A stretch of DNA of 64,000 nt from Pedobacter sp. Leaf41 (lineage in GTDB: Bacteria; Bacteroidota; Bacteroidia; Sphingobacteriales; Sphingobacteriaceae), in contig NZ_LMLE01000011.1 in assembly GCF_001422545.1 (NCBI RefSeq), positions 1-64,000 of the forward strand, written 5' to 3'. The position numbers and the translations under genes were made by a program. The notes beneath the pieces are model-generated. The model saw only the letters and a list, made by a program, of their open reading frames with translations. It made no database searches and was not told where the DNA came from. Below are positions 8,777-15,532 of this stretch, one piece after another. Every line of letters starts with the position of its first letter. Positions within the stretch are counted from its first letter, which is position 1.

Positions 8777-9394
8777 ATGAAAAAGAAAGATCACTCGGTA
8801 TTTGATGATTTAAGAAATGGCGAAACAATCACATCATCCCATCCCGGTCGCGACGAACTTAGAAAATCATCCTACGCAACTATTGGCTTATTACAGCAAA
8901 TGAATAGCAGCGCCGATCCGCTTTTAATCAATGATTTTTTGGCTAAAATTACCGGTAAAAAGATAGATGAAACGGTAGCTGTGTTTCCGCCATTGTACAT
9001 CAACAACGGAGCAAATTTAAGTATTGGAAAAAATGTTTTCATCAACTTCGACTGCACTTTCCTGACTTTAGGGGGAATCACCATTGAAGATCATGTACTT
9101 ATAGGCCCCAAAGTAAGTTTGCTTTCTGAAGGACATCCCCTGGCTGCTGCAGAAAGGGATGCATTGTTGCCAGGCAAAATCCACATTAAAAGAAATGCCT
9201 GGATAGGTGCTAATGCCATTATTTTGCCAGGCGTAACGGTTGGCGAAAATGCTGTGGTTGCTGCTGGTGCAGTAGTATCAAAAAACGTTGATGACAATAC
9301 CGTTGTTGGCGGAGTACCGGCAAAGTTTATTAAACAGATTAATGTAGTAGATAATGAAAAAGTTGATCATCCTAAGTTTGATAGCATGCTTTAG
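8777..9394 (+). CDS. maltose/galactoside-type sugar O-acetyltransferase
   Basis: Left-handed beta-helix acyltransferase of 205 residues (LbH-MAT type). The hexapeptide repeats run from about residue 75 to 190 (NNGANLSIGKNVFINFDC, ITIEDHVLIGPKVSLLSEGHPL, IHIKRNAWIGANAIILPGVTVGENAVVAAGAVV, NTVVGGVPAKFI). The presumed catalytic His is in SEGHPL. The N-terminus (VFDDLRNGETI) aligns with the usual Mac domain start. The last ~14 codons overlap, in another frame, the signal-peptide codons of the cupin gene (41 bases), so translation of the two is probably linked. First gene of a three-gene operon. Confidence 0.88.
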   Translation: MKKKDHSVFDDLRNGETITSSHPGRDELRKSSYATIGLLQQMNSSADPLLINDFLAKITGKKIDETVAVFPPLYINNGANLSIGKNVFINFDCTFLTLGGITIEDHVLIGPKVSLLSEGHPLAAAERDALLPGKIHIKRNAWIGANAIILPGVTVGENAVVAAGAVVSKNVDDNTVVGGVPAKFIKQINVVDNEKVDHPKFDSML

Positions 9395-9872
9395 TACGCT
9401 CCAGCTGCAGGCACAAGTAAAACCTGAAAAAACAGAAAACAACATGAAAAGAGATATTCCAAAAATCAGCGATTTTCCAACGGGAGAAGAAAATACAGGC
9501 TTTGCCCAATATTTCACGGGTAAATCTTACCTCGCTCCATTAACCAGCAATAAAGGCCTTAACGTTCCATTGGCAAATGTAACTTTCGAACCTGGATGTA
9601 GAAATAACTGGCACAGCCATACCGGCGGGCAGTTGCTCATCGTAATTGGCGGCGAAGGCTTATATCAGGAGCGGGGCAAACCGGCGAGGCATTTAAAGGC
9701 GGGTGATATCGTTGAAATCGGGCCAAATGTTGAACATTGGCATGGCGCCACAGCCAACAGTTGGTTTTCTCACCTTGCCACCAATGGTAGCCCGGCTTCC
9801 AACGAAAATAAATGGCTGGAGGCTGTTAGTGATGAGGATTATCAGGTTGCTAACAATCAAATTTTGAAATAA
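9354..9872 (+). CDS. secreted cupin domain protein
   Basis: Protein of 172 residues with a signal peptide (MKKLIILSLIACFSTLQLQAQ). The single cupin barrel shows NNWHSHTGGQLLIVIGGEGLYQERG (motif 1: HxH and later Glu) and PNVEHWHGA (motif 2 His), a full metal-binding set. Related Bacteroidota proteins are encoded beside carboxymuconolactone decarboxylases, as here. The start chosen lies inside the acetyltransferase gene; a shorter version from MKRDIPKISDF (9444) would lose the export signal. The stop overlaps the next ATG (TAATG). Function unknown; possibly a small-molecule isomerase or sensor. Confidence 0.85.
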   Translation: MKKLIILSLIACFSTLQLQAQVKPEKTENNMKRDIPKISDFPTGEENTGFAQYFTGKSYLAPLTSNKGLNVPLANVTFEPGCRNNWHSHTGGQLLIVIGGEGLYQERGKPARHLKAGDIVEIGPNVEHWHGATANSWFSHLATNGSPASNENKWLEAVSDEDYQVANNQILK

Positions 9873-10921
9873 TGAAAGTCATCAGCTGGAAAGTTGGATT
9901 GCTCCTATTGCTCTCCAATATCATGATCCTCAAAACGAAAGCACAAAAAATGGCAACATTAACTAAACAGGAAAAAAGCCTCGCTGGTATTTCTGCTACA
10001 ACGGCAACAGGTAAGCTAGACTTGCTTAAAGTTCAACTCGTTGAGGGTTTGAAGAATGGACTGACGGTCAATGAAATCAAAGAAACCCTGACGCAATTAT
10101 ACGCTTACTGTGGTTTCCCACGAAGTTTAAATGCTATCAATACGTTTTCTGCCGTATTAACCGATCGCAAAGCGAACAACATTAAAGATGTTGAAGGAGA
10201 AAAAATTATCCAGAATACGGTAAAGGATAAGTATGAACAGGGCAGAATGGTTTTAGAACAATTAACTCAAACACCGCAAGCAAAGCCGGCACCTGGTTTT
10301 GGAGAATTTGCGCCTCGTATCGACGCTTTTTTGAAAGAGCATTTGTTTGCCGATATTTTTGCCAGTAAGGTGTTGGATTTTCGCCAGCGGGAAATGGTTA
10401 CCATTAGCGCACTCGCTTCTATGGAGGGCGTAGAAAGCCAACTACAATCTCATATCAAAATGGGCAGAAACTCAGGAATTACAGTTGCCGAGCTGGAAGC
10501 ACTGAGTGCTGTGGTTCGGCAGCTGGTAAGTACTACGCAGGCGAACACTTTGCTTAAAAATATAGATCGACCGACACTTGCAGTGATCAAGCCCGATATG
10601 ATGGTTCGTATTTCCGAAATCGAAATATTTCCGGAACATCTGGAGACCTATAAAGCGATCTTAGAGGAAGAAGCGGCGGCATCATTAGCGAAAGAACCGG
10701 GTGTGATCGCCATTTTCCCAATGTTGCAAAAGGAGCAGCCCACACAAGTGAGGATTATAGAAATTTATGCCGACAAAGCTGCCTACGAACAACATTTGCT
10801 TACCCCTCATTTTAAAGAATATAAAACTTCTACTTTAAAAATGGTGAAAGCATTAAAATTGATCGATATGGAAAGCCTGGATCAGGAAACCATGAAGGCA
10901 ATATTTAAAAAGTTAGAATAA
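9872..10921 (+). CDS. exported carboxymuconolactone decarboxylase-like protein fused to an ABM domain
   Basis: 349 residues in three parts. A signal peptide (about 1-25, ending KAQ) is followed by two CMD/AhpD-like regions (about 35-110 and 130-215, the second with LDFRQREMVTISALASMEGVESQLQSHIKMGRNSGIT). A C-terminal antibiotic-biosynthesis monooxygenase (ABM) ferredoxin-like domain covers about 245-345 (MVRISEIEIFPEHLETYKAIL, EPGVIAIFPM, RIIEIYADKAAYEQHLLTPHFKEY). CMD proteins act as decarboxylases or peroxiredoxin-type enzymes, but the Cys pair of AhpD is not evident. The operon with a cupin and acetyltransferase under an AraC regulator suggests stress or aromatic/quinone detoxification in the periplasm; this is inference. 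Confidence 0.85.
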   Translation: MKVISWKVGLLLLLSNIMILKTKAQKMATLTKQEKSLAGISATTATGKLDLLKVQLVEGLKNGLTVNEIKETLTQLYAYCGFPRSLNAINTFSAVLTDRKANNIKDVEGEKIIQNTVKDKYEQGRMVLEQLTQTPQAKPAPGFGEFAPRIDAFLKEHLFADIFASKVLDFRQREMVTISALASMEGVESQLQSHIKMGRNSGITVAELEALSAVVRQLVSTTQANTLLKNIDRPTLAVIKPDMMVRISEIEIFPEHLETYKAILEEEAAASLAKEPGVIAIFPMLQKEQPTQVRIIEIYADKAAYEQHLLTPHFKEYKTSTLKMVKALKLIDMESLDQETMKAIFKKLE

Positions 10922-11404
10922 ACCTGCACTATTTTCTGAGATGCTCATAATAAGACGAACCAAACCCTAGTGCTTTTACTACTCTTTTAAATAAATAGGC
11001 TACGGACCGTGGTATTCCTTAAATCTGTTCCAAAACAGATTTCGTTGATCTTAGGTGAATATAGGACCTCTTTAATAGAGGATTCTAAAGCAATTATTTT
11101 TACTTTTGGTACTAACCCGAATTCTAGTTAGCTTACGTTTAATAGAAGATAAACCGCTGTTAAGAAGCGTAATAGTTAGGAAACCAATTAGGATGACTTG
11201 CTTAGAATGTCTTTCTGTTTAATGAATCAATTTTTATTGGATGCCTTAACATTCCTTTATCATGCCTTCATCCTGCCTTAGGGATGCAATAGGGGTGCAG
11301 TAGGTCATCATCATGGCATTGGATAGAATCCTGTTACATTAAAAAACCATCGTCTCTAATATGCAAAACTGGACTCAAAACCGCAAAATATACCTAATGA
11401 AGTA
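10922..11404. other. gene-free stretch with a hairpin
   Basis: No open frame of note. A perfect hairpin AAATCTGT-TCCAAA-ACAGATTT lies at 11021-11042, but no T-run follows, so it is not a clear terminator for the operon upstream. Around 11254-11305 there are near-repeats of the type ATGCCTT / ATCCTGCCTTAGGGATGC / GGGGTGCAG, of unknown meaning. Confidence 0.4.
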
Positions 11405-11497
11405 ATGAAAAGGATTTTACAGATTTCTATACTGTCAATGGTAACATTATTTTCATTTAGTAATGATAAAAATGAAAAATTAATAATAACAGCCTAA
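11405..11497 (+). CDS. possible 30-residue hydrophobic peptide
   Basis: A short frame, MKRILQISILSMVTLFSFSN followed by DKNEKLIITA, looks like an isolated signal peptide with a short polar tail. The rest of a secreted protein is missing, because a TAA stops the frame. It may be the start of a decayed gene or a chance frame; there is no strong ribosome site (Bacteroidota rarely use one). It lies just before the decayed frame at 11560-12195. Confidence 0.25.
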   Translation: MKRILQISILSMVTLFSFSNDKNEKLIITA

Positions 11498-11559
11498 AAA
11501 GGAGAAAACATTAATTACGAAATGTGATTTCATGTATGCAATAAATTTCATTTCGCTAA

Positions 11560-12195
11560 GTTTATTTGGCCTACTTCAATGGCAAAGGAATCCCTCACAA
11601 GATTTTATCACAATTAAAACAACGTGCTGTTGGGTATGAACCAGATACCCTTGGAGAATATTACACATTTTACAAGGGGACTAGGTTTATTCCCTTAAGA
11701 AGTTATGTTGAATAGGCCAAGGCAAGAAAATCAAGCCTTCTTGGGAGTTTGGTGTCTGTAGAGGAGGCAGTAGAGAATGGTCAGATCGATAAAGATAAAT
11801 TCTATCAAGTTGATCACTATTACCTTTTGTTAAGTAGTAGTGAAACTTTTCCAAAAGATTGGCTTATTTCTCCAAATTATTCGTTTTCTATCGAGCTTAT
11901 CGATACTGTTTTTAAGGGGCAGCATGAACTATTATATAATCAGCATCTTTATGATAATGATCCAAAAAGCCAGTATCATTTGCCAATTTTAGAGAAACTT
12001 GATCTAGGCGATGAAACCGTAATAAGCCCTCATTTTATTGATAAAAAGCATGCTGAAGTGCTCATTCATATTTTAGATCAGCACAAAGTCGATCACAATG
12101 ATTCTCTCGAAAAGGAGATCAAGTTGTTCAAACATTTACTGCATAAGGTGGTTTTATGCGATATTATATCGGTACTAAACAATCATAGCCAATAA
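11560..12195 (+). pseudogene. unrecognised gene remnant with an in-frame TAG
   Basis: One frame runs from 11560 to the TAA at 12195 and is interrupted only by TAG at 11713-11715. Before the stop it reads GKGIPHKILSQLKQRAVGY...FIPLRSYVE. After it comes AKARKSSLLGSLVSVEEAVENG and a further ~140 residues rich in charged and aromatic residues. A start is possible at the TTG at 11749, leaving 148 residues, but sense-like coding before the stop argues for an older, longer gene. No ATG is found at the 5' end, so the start is also lost. I do not recognise a family. The long open downstream part suggests recent decay. Confidence 0.45.
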
Positions 12196-12296
12196 TGTAT
12201 TTTTGAAGCAGATAATCAGGATTATAGATGATCTGATAATAAGGAACTTAGCAAAACTGTTCTCATGAAGACGATTTAAGTGCTTAATTTGTTTTA

Positions 12297-12315
12297 CTGT
12301 CTCATTTGTGTCTCA
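12297..12315 (+). repeat. 19-base repeat, left copy
   Basis: CTGTCTCATTTGTGTCTCA matches CTGTCTCATCTGTGTCTCA at 57667-57685 at 18 of 19 positions, in the same orientation and about 45 kb apart. Both lie in gene-free DNA. They could be remnants of attachment or integrase-end sequences; unproven. Confidence 0.5.
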
Positions 12316-12350
12316 ACTTTCCAAAAAAGGTATATCTTCATTTCAGAAAA

Positions 12351-12390
12351 CAAAAAAGCCTCAAGAAATTAATCTCAAGGCTGTTTTTTA
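12351..12390. terminator. bidirectional terminator-like hairpin
   Basis: CAAAAAAGCCT and AGGCTGTTTTTT form a stem with an internal mismatch bubble (CAAGA...TCTCA), flanked by an A-run on one side and a T-run on the other. It would end transcription from the remnant upstream and possibly leftward transcription. Confidence 0.5.
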
Positions 12391-12485
12391 ATCTGTAGCC
12401 GTTACTGGACGGATTTCGAATTTTTTCTTATCTGATTTGCAGGAATTAGTGAAAGTTGCTAATTATCTTAAACATTAAAATAAGG

Positions 12486-12502
12486 TTCGTTTTGCGAGAC
12501 AA
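12486..12502 (+). repeat. dispersed 17-base motif, copy 1
   Basis: TTCGTTTTGCGAGACAA differs from the consensus TTCGTTTTGTGAGACAA at one position. Intergenic. Confidence 0.6.
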
Positions 12503-12638
12503 AAACTACAGCTAATAAGTTGTGGCCTATCATACCGTCTGTTTAGTATTAATTTCTTGAGTTTTAAGTAAAAATCTGCTTACATGAGAGTTGCTTCACT
12601 TTTATTTTCTGTAGAGTTTAAAGTAATGTTTACAAAAA

Positions 12639-12665
12639 AAGCAGAAAAAGCTAAATTCCCTGCTT
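12639..12665 (-). terminator. possible terminator of the leftward lipoprotein operon
   Basis: AAGCAG...CTGCTT stem with an A-run on the left side, which becomes a U-run in leftward transcripts. The stem is short, so this is a weak call. Confidence 0.35.
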
Positions 12666-12689
12666 CAAAAACCTATTCCTTATTCAATA

Positions 12690-13115
12690 CTATGGACAAT
12701 TAACTGCCCGGCTATAATCAGCCTCAGTAAAAGTGTAGGTAAATTTATAAGTTACATCATTTACACGCTCAGCTTTATAGTTTTTAATATTTCTTACGCT
12801 ATTAAGATCTTCTTCCTTTATATCTATTAAGCACTTAACTTTATTAAAGCTAATTTTTATATTATTGAAATTAGCAAGAGGCGTATTATAATTATTCTCC
12901 TGTGATTTTTTTTTACTTATTCTCGCTTGATTTTTAAAAATTGTGGTAGAATTTGGCGCTACATTAAATTCCTCCAAACCTTTTTGGTAAGTAATGCTAT
13001 AGTTTGTTGTATTCACAAAATGGAATTCCCCCACCATTGTAAAATCTTTTACGCAACCTCCTAAAATAGAGGTAATGCTAATAATTAAGCCAATAATTAA
13101 ATAGCGTTTCAACAT
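12690..13115 (-). CDS. small lipoprotein, unknown function
   Basis: 141 residues from the ATG at 13115 (MLKRYLIIGLIISITSILGG-C). This start gives a textbook lipoprotein signal with the lipobox Cys at about residue 21; an ATG five codons upstream is less likely. The mature part is soluble and beta-rich looking (EFHFVNTTNYSITYQKG, THYTFxFTFTEADY), with no family I recognise. It overlaps the 3' end of the metalloprotein gene by 38 bases in another frame, so the two are co-transcribed and probably work together at the cell surface or periplasm. Confidence 0.65.
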   Translation of the reverse strand: MLKRYLIIGLIISITSILGGCVKDFTMVGEFHFVNTTNYSITYQKGLEEFNVAPNSTTIFKNQARISKKKSQENNYNTPLANFNNIKISFNKVKCLIDIKEEDLNSVRNIKNYKAERVNDVTYKFTYTFTEADYSRAVNCP

Positions 13116-14493
13116 GCTGTTCTGTTCCATTGCTGTGATTGTTTATAATGTTATCTTTCCACTCTCCCCAGGTAGTGGGGCTATTTATGCAGGAGTTTTG
13201 AATATCTACAATATTATATCCTTCAACTTCATCTTTAGGAGCACTAAAACCGTAATTGAAACTCCCAGGTGAGTCAATCAGATCCATAACTACATTCCTA
13301 TAATTATCATTAACAGGAACGTTAAACCCCTTGTAATCTGGATATTCCATTTTAGTAAGATACCATTCCACACCAGTAGCCCAGGACTCTCTAACAGTTG
13401 AAGAGCTTAACACAAATGATAAATTTGAATTATCCCAATGGGCAGCGTGAGTCAATTCATGTATGGTTGTAGAATAGCTATCATCTATAGAAGCTAACAT
13501 GCCGTAAATCTTGATGCTCTCACCTAAATGCCAACTGATTGGAAACATTATACCGCTGGTAGAAGCTGAGTGATCATTAAGCGGTAAAATATGAACCTTA
13601 GCTGCCCAAAAACTATTCATAGGCGGCCGGTGTAACCCATCTATATTTTTGTGATAATAGTGATAAGCTGCTCTAAATACTGTTGAGCAAAATTTATCAT
13701 AACCCGTAAATTCGACATCCCAAGCAGCTTCGATTTTAGGACCACTAATTTCCCTATTCCCATTCATAGGATTTTCACCGTCCATAATTTCATAATCATA
13801 CCTCTCGAAGTTGAGCCAATAATTTGCCGGTCGGGTAAACCATCCATCAACAGCATAATAGCCATTCGCATCGGTGAAGCCATCGTATGTGGTAAACCAA
13901 CGGCGGGCCCTAACACGTATGCCTTCTACACCAATAATGCCCTTGATGTCGTCATGTACAGTAACGCGGCCATGAGGTCGCCAATTTTCACCATTGCGAT
14001 ATGGATCGTTTGGTGGATATGGGCCTCCGCCACCTCCGCAGTCATCATATTCTTCAAGCACCTCCTCGTCAATTGGTTCTCCTTCTCCTCCACCTCCGAC
14101 TTCGCCACCTCCGCACTCAGCAAAATTAGCCAATTCCTGCCCATCCACGCTATACGATGAATTTCCAGGGGCTTTAAGCATTATTGTATTACCATGTTGG
14201 TTTTCATTTGGTATATAAAGGTCTTCAAGTTTTTGGTAAGGTACATCTGGCAACCTGTATGCTATAGGTACTGCGGCATATTGGTAAGTAGGTACATCTG
14301 GGAGTACTGATGGGTCATGGTAACTTCCCTTGTACTGGGTCTGTTCATTATCAAGTGGAAAAGGATAAATGGTTAAATTGCTATCGACTTTCAATTTATC
14401 CATATCGGCTTGGTTCCGAGGAATAAATTTAATATAGTAATGGGTTGCTGTAATGCCTTGCTCGGCAATTTTTAAGCTTTCATTAAGTGTCAT
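13078..14493 (-). CDS. putative secreted zinc metallopeptidase-like protein (HExxH), possibly the 3' part of a split gene
   Basis: 471 residues. The N-terminal region (ATHYYIKFIPRNQADMDKL, IYPFPLDNE, YHDPSVLPDVPTYQYAAVPI) belongs to a Bacteroidota family in which this block normally follows a lipoprotein leader and an NPYSVxNM motif. A Gly-rich linker (about 125-160) comes next, then a carboxypeptidase-regulatory-like beta-sandwich (about 170-235) and a C-terminal domain with HELTH at 345-349, a zinc-site motif. There is no leader of its own. The leader plus NPYSVSNM lie in the upstream frame that overlaps this start by 4 bases (ATGA). Either two coupled genes or one gene broken by a frameshift; I slightly favour the latter. 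Confidence 0.65.
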   Translation of the reverse strand: MTLNESLKIAEQGITATHYYIKFIPRNQADMDKLKVDSNLTIYPFPLDNEQTQYKGSYHDPSVLPDVPTYQYAAVPIAYRLPDVPYQKLEDLYIPNENQHGNTIMLKAPGNSSYSVDGQELANFAECGGGEVGGGGEGEPIDEEVLEEYDDCGGGGGPYPPNDPYRNGENWRPHGRVTVHDDIKGIIGVEGIRVRARRWFTTYDGFTDANGYYAVDGWFTRPANYWLNFERYDYEIMDGENPMNGNREISGPKIEAAWDVEFTGYDKFCSTVFRAAYHYYHKNIDGLHRPPMNSFWAAKVHILPLNDHSASTSGIMFPISWHLGESIKIYGMLASIDDSYSTTIHELTHAAHWDNSNLSFVLSSSTVRESWATGVEWYLTKMEYPDYKGFNVPVNDNYRNVVMDLIDSPGSFNYGFSAPKDEVEGYNIVDIQNSCINSPTTWGEWKDNIINNHSNGTEQHVETLFNYWLNY

Positions 14494-14756
14494 TTGCTTA
14501 TTAATGCCAACGCCTCTTTTGTGCTTAGAATCATTTTCCCTTTTACATACCCTAATTTGTTGTTGCGGCTAAGCTGAGCATCGCCTGCAAGCATACCTGC
14601 CAAAGCCTTCCGCATATTGCTAACTGAGTAAGGGTTATAATTTTTATTGGTTGTGGTTAGGGATGGAGGAGCACCGCTAATTGTTTCATTTTTTTTACAG
14701 CCTACCATTGCTGCAAAGCATAAAATGCTTAAGAGAGACATTAATTTAATTTTCAT
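14490..14756 (-). CDS. lipoprotein leader segment of the metalloprotein locus
   Basis: 88 residues from the ATG at 14756 (MKIKLMSLLSILCFAAMVG-C), a lipoprotein signal with the Cys at about residue 20. The rest (NYNPYSVSNMRKALAGMLAG) carries the NPYSVxNMRxAL motif that precedes the xxTHYYIKFxP block in one-piece relatives. The frame stops with TGA at the very point where the next frame starts (AAATGA), so expression as two polypeptides would be coupled. If the pair is really one broken gene, both parts are a pseudogene and this is its 5' end. Confidence 0.55.
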   Translation of the reverse strand: MKIKLMSLLSILCFAAMVGCKKNETISGAPPSLTTTNKNYNPYSVSNMRKALAGMLAGDAQLSRNNKLGYVKGKMILSTKEALALISK

Positions 14757-15030
14757 GAATTTTTTGTTTTTGTTTAATACTAATAGGAGTAAACATAAAT
14801 AATTTAATGTGAAAACAAAAGTTGATTTATATTTGATCATATGTCCACAATCGAATATGTAATTAAATACAAAAGTCGTCCAAAAATTATTTTTTATTAC
14901 TTTTTTTCAAGTTTCCTTATTTCCTAGTTTTTTGGGGCAGGTCGCTGTTTGTCGGTGGCAATCTTAGTACTCCTCACGTAAAACAAAGTACAATAGGTCA
15001 AATATCTTGTTAGTATGGAGCAGCAAAATA

Positions 15031-15047
15031 TTCATTTTGTGATACAA
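15031..15047 (+). repeat. dispersed 17-base motif, copy 2
   Basis: TTCATTTTGTGATACAA, two changes from TTCGTTTTGTGAGACAA. It lies 90 bases before copy 3. Confidence 0.5.
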
Positions 15048-15051
15048 TTTT

Positions 15052-15150
15052 TCTTTTTGCCGTCATTGGTGCAATAGAACTTACAGATGAAAAAAAGATA
15101 TACAATAGGGGATGAATACTTTCGTTTTGTGAGACAACTATTTAGTTTTT
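15052..15150 (+). repeat. extended dispersed repeat (core copy 3 at 15121-15137)
   Basis: Shares an ordered series of blocks with 19249-19344: TTTGCCGT, TTGGTGCA, CTTACAG, TGAAA, ATA-AGGRGGATGAATAC-like spacer, core, CTATTTA. The core here is the exact consensus TTCGTTTTGTGAGACAA. A diverged member without the first blocks is at 37539-37616. Confidence 0.65.
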
Positions 15151-15229
15151 CCCATGGTGTTTTATTTATAAAATAACCTACAATCTCATGGTTGCTTTGG
15201 TTGCAAAATTTAGGTAATGAGCTTTAATT

Positions 15230-15400
15230 GGAGATTTCGCTAGGAGTGATCAACTCATTTCGGAATTTAAGGTCAGTTTGTTTCGGTCTAGACTGACCAC
15301 TCCAATAAACTAATATTTAATATGCTAAAGATGAGTTATGTGTTTTCTTGGACTGGTCAGTCCGCTACGGAATTACACGGTCAATGAAGCCGAAATCTCC
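15230..15400. repeat. 171-base element with 10-base terminal inverted repeats
   Basis: GGAGATTTCG (15230-15239) and CGAAATCTCC (15391-15400) are perfect inverted repeats. Inside are GGTCAGT...ACTGACC and GGACT-GGTC-AGTCC. There is no open frame and no clear target duplication (flanks ATT and ACC). It looks like a small non-coding element (MITE-like) or a large regulatory structure. Confidence 0.4.
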
Positions 15401-15471
15401 ACCTGAAGGTATTGTCTGCATCAATTTACTGCTATCTAATGGCAACAGCTTGAATAAAACTGCCGCAATTT

Positions 15472-15494
15472 TTATTTAGTTTTATTCTAAATAA
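15472..15494 (+). promoter_or_regulatory. Fur-like operator
   Basis: TTATTTAG (15472-15479), 7-base spacer, CTAAATAA (15487-15494): a perfect 8-base inverted repeat. It resembles iron-box palindromes I remember ahead of Bacteroidota iron-uptake genes. It abuts the promoter -7 element of the siderophore receptor gene, so a bound repressor would block transcription when iron is plentiful. Confidence 0.7.
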
Positions 15495-15498
15495 TAGT

Positions 15499-15506
15499 TA
15501 TGTTTG
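15499..15506 (+). promoter_or_regulatory. Bacteroidota -7 promoter element
   Basis: TATGTTTG fits the Bacteroidota TAnnTTTG -7 consensus and lies 27 bases before the ATG at 15533. The -33 element is not clear. It lies just downstream of the Fur-like palindrome. Confidence 0.6.
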
Positions 15507-15532
15507 CGAAAATTTAATCCAAACTCTTCGTT

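Larger units (their letters stand above)
12196..12689. other. gene-free stretch with terminator, repeat core and a 19-base repeat
   Basis: Holds the repeat CTGTCTCATTTGTGTCTCA (12297-12315), found again near 57667 with one change. It also holds a bidirectional terminator-like hairpin (12351-12390), one core copy of the dispersed 17-base motif (12486-12502) and a weak hairpin before the downstream leftward genes (12639-12665). The bases 12396-12425 (GTAGCCGTTACTGGACGG then ATTTCGAA) faintly recall the 3' part of a reversed tRNA, but the T-arm does not fold. Confidence 0.45.
14757..15532. other. gene-free stretch with repeats, a TIR element and a Fur-regulated promoter
   Basis: About 775 bases without a gene. 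Contents are two copies of the dispersed 17-base motif 90 bases apart (15031, 15121), the second inside a ~95-base extended repeat; a 171-base element bounded by 10-base inverted repeats (15230-15400); and the Fur-like box and promoter of the TonB receptor (15472-15506). Confidence 0.6.

Noticed and set aside
12396-12425. Possible reversed tRNA 3' fragment (attachment remnant)
   Set aside because: Resembles TTCGAA plus an acceptor-like stretch, but the T-stem does not pair and no other tRNA parts are present.
13994-14218. Proline/serine-rich rightward frame
   Set aside because: Mirror of the Gly-rich linker codons of the metalloprotein gene on the opposite strand.
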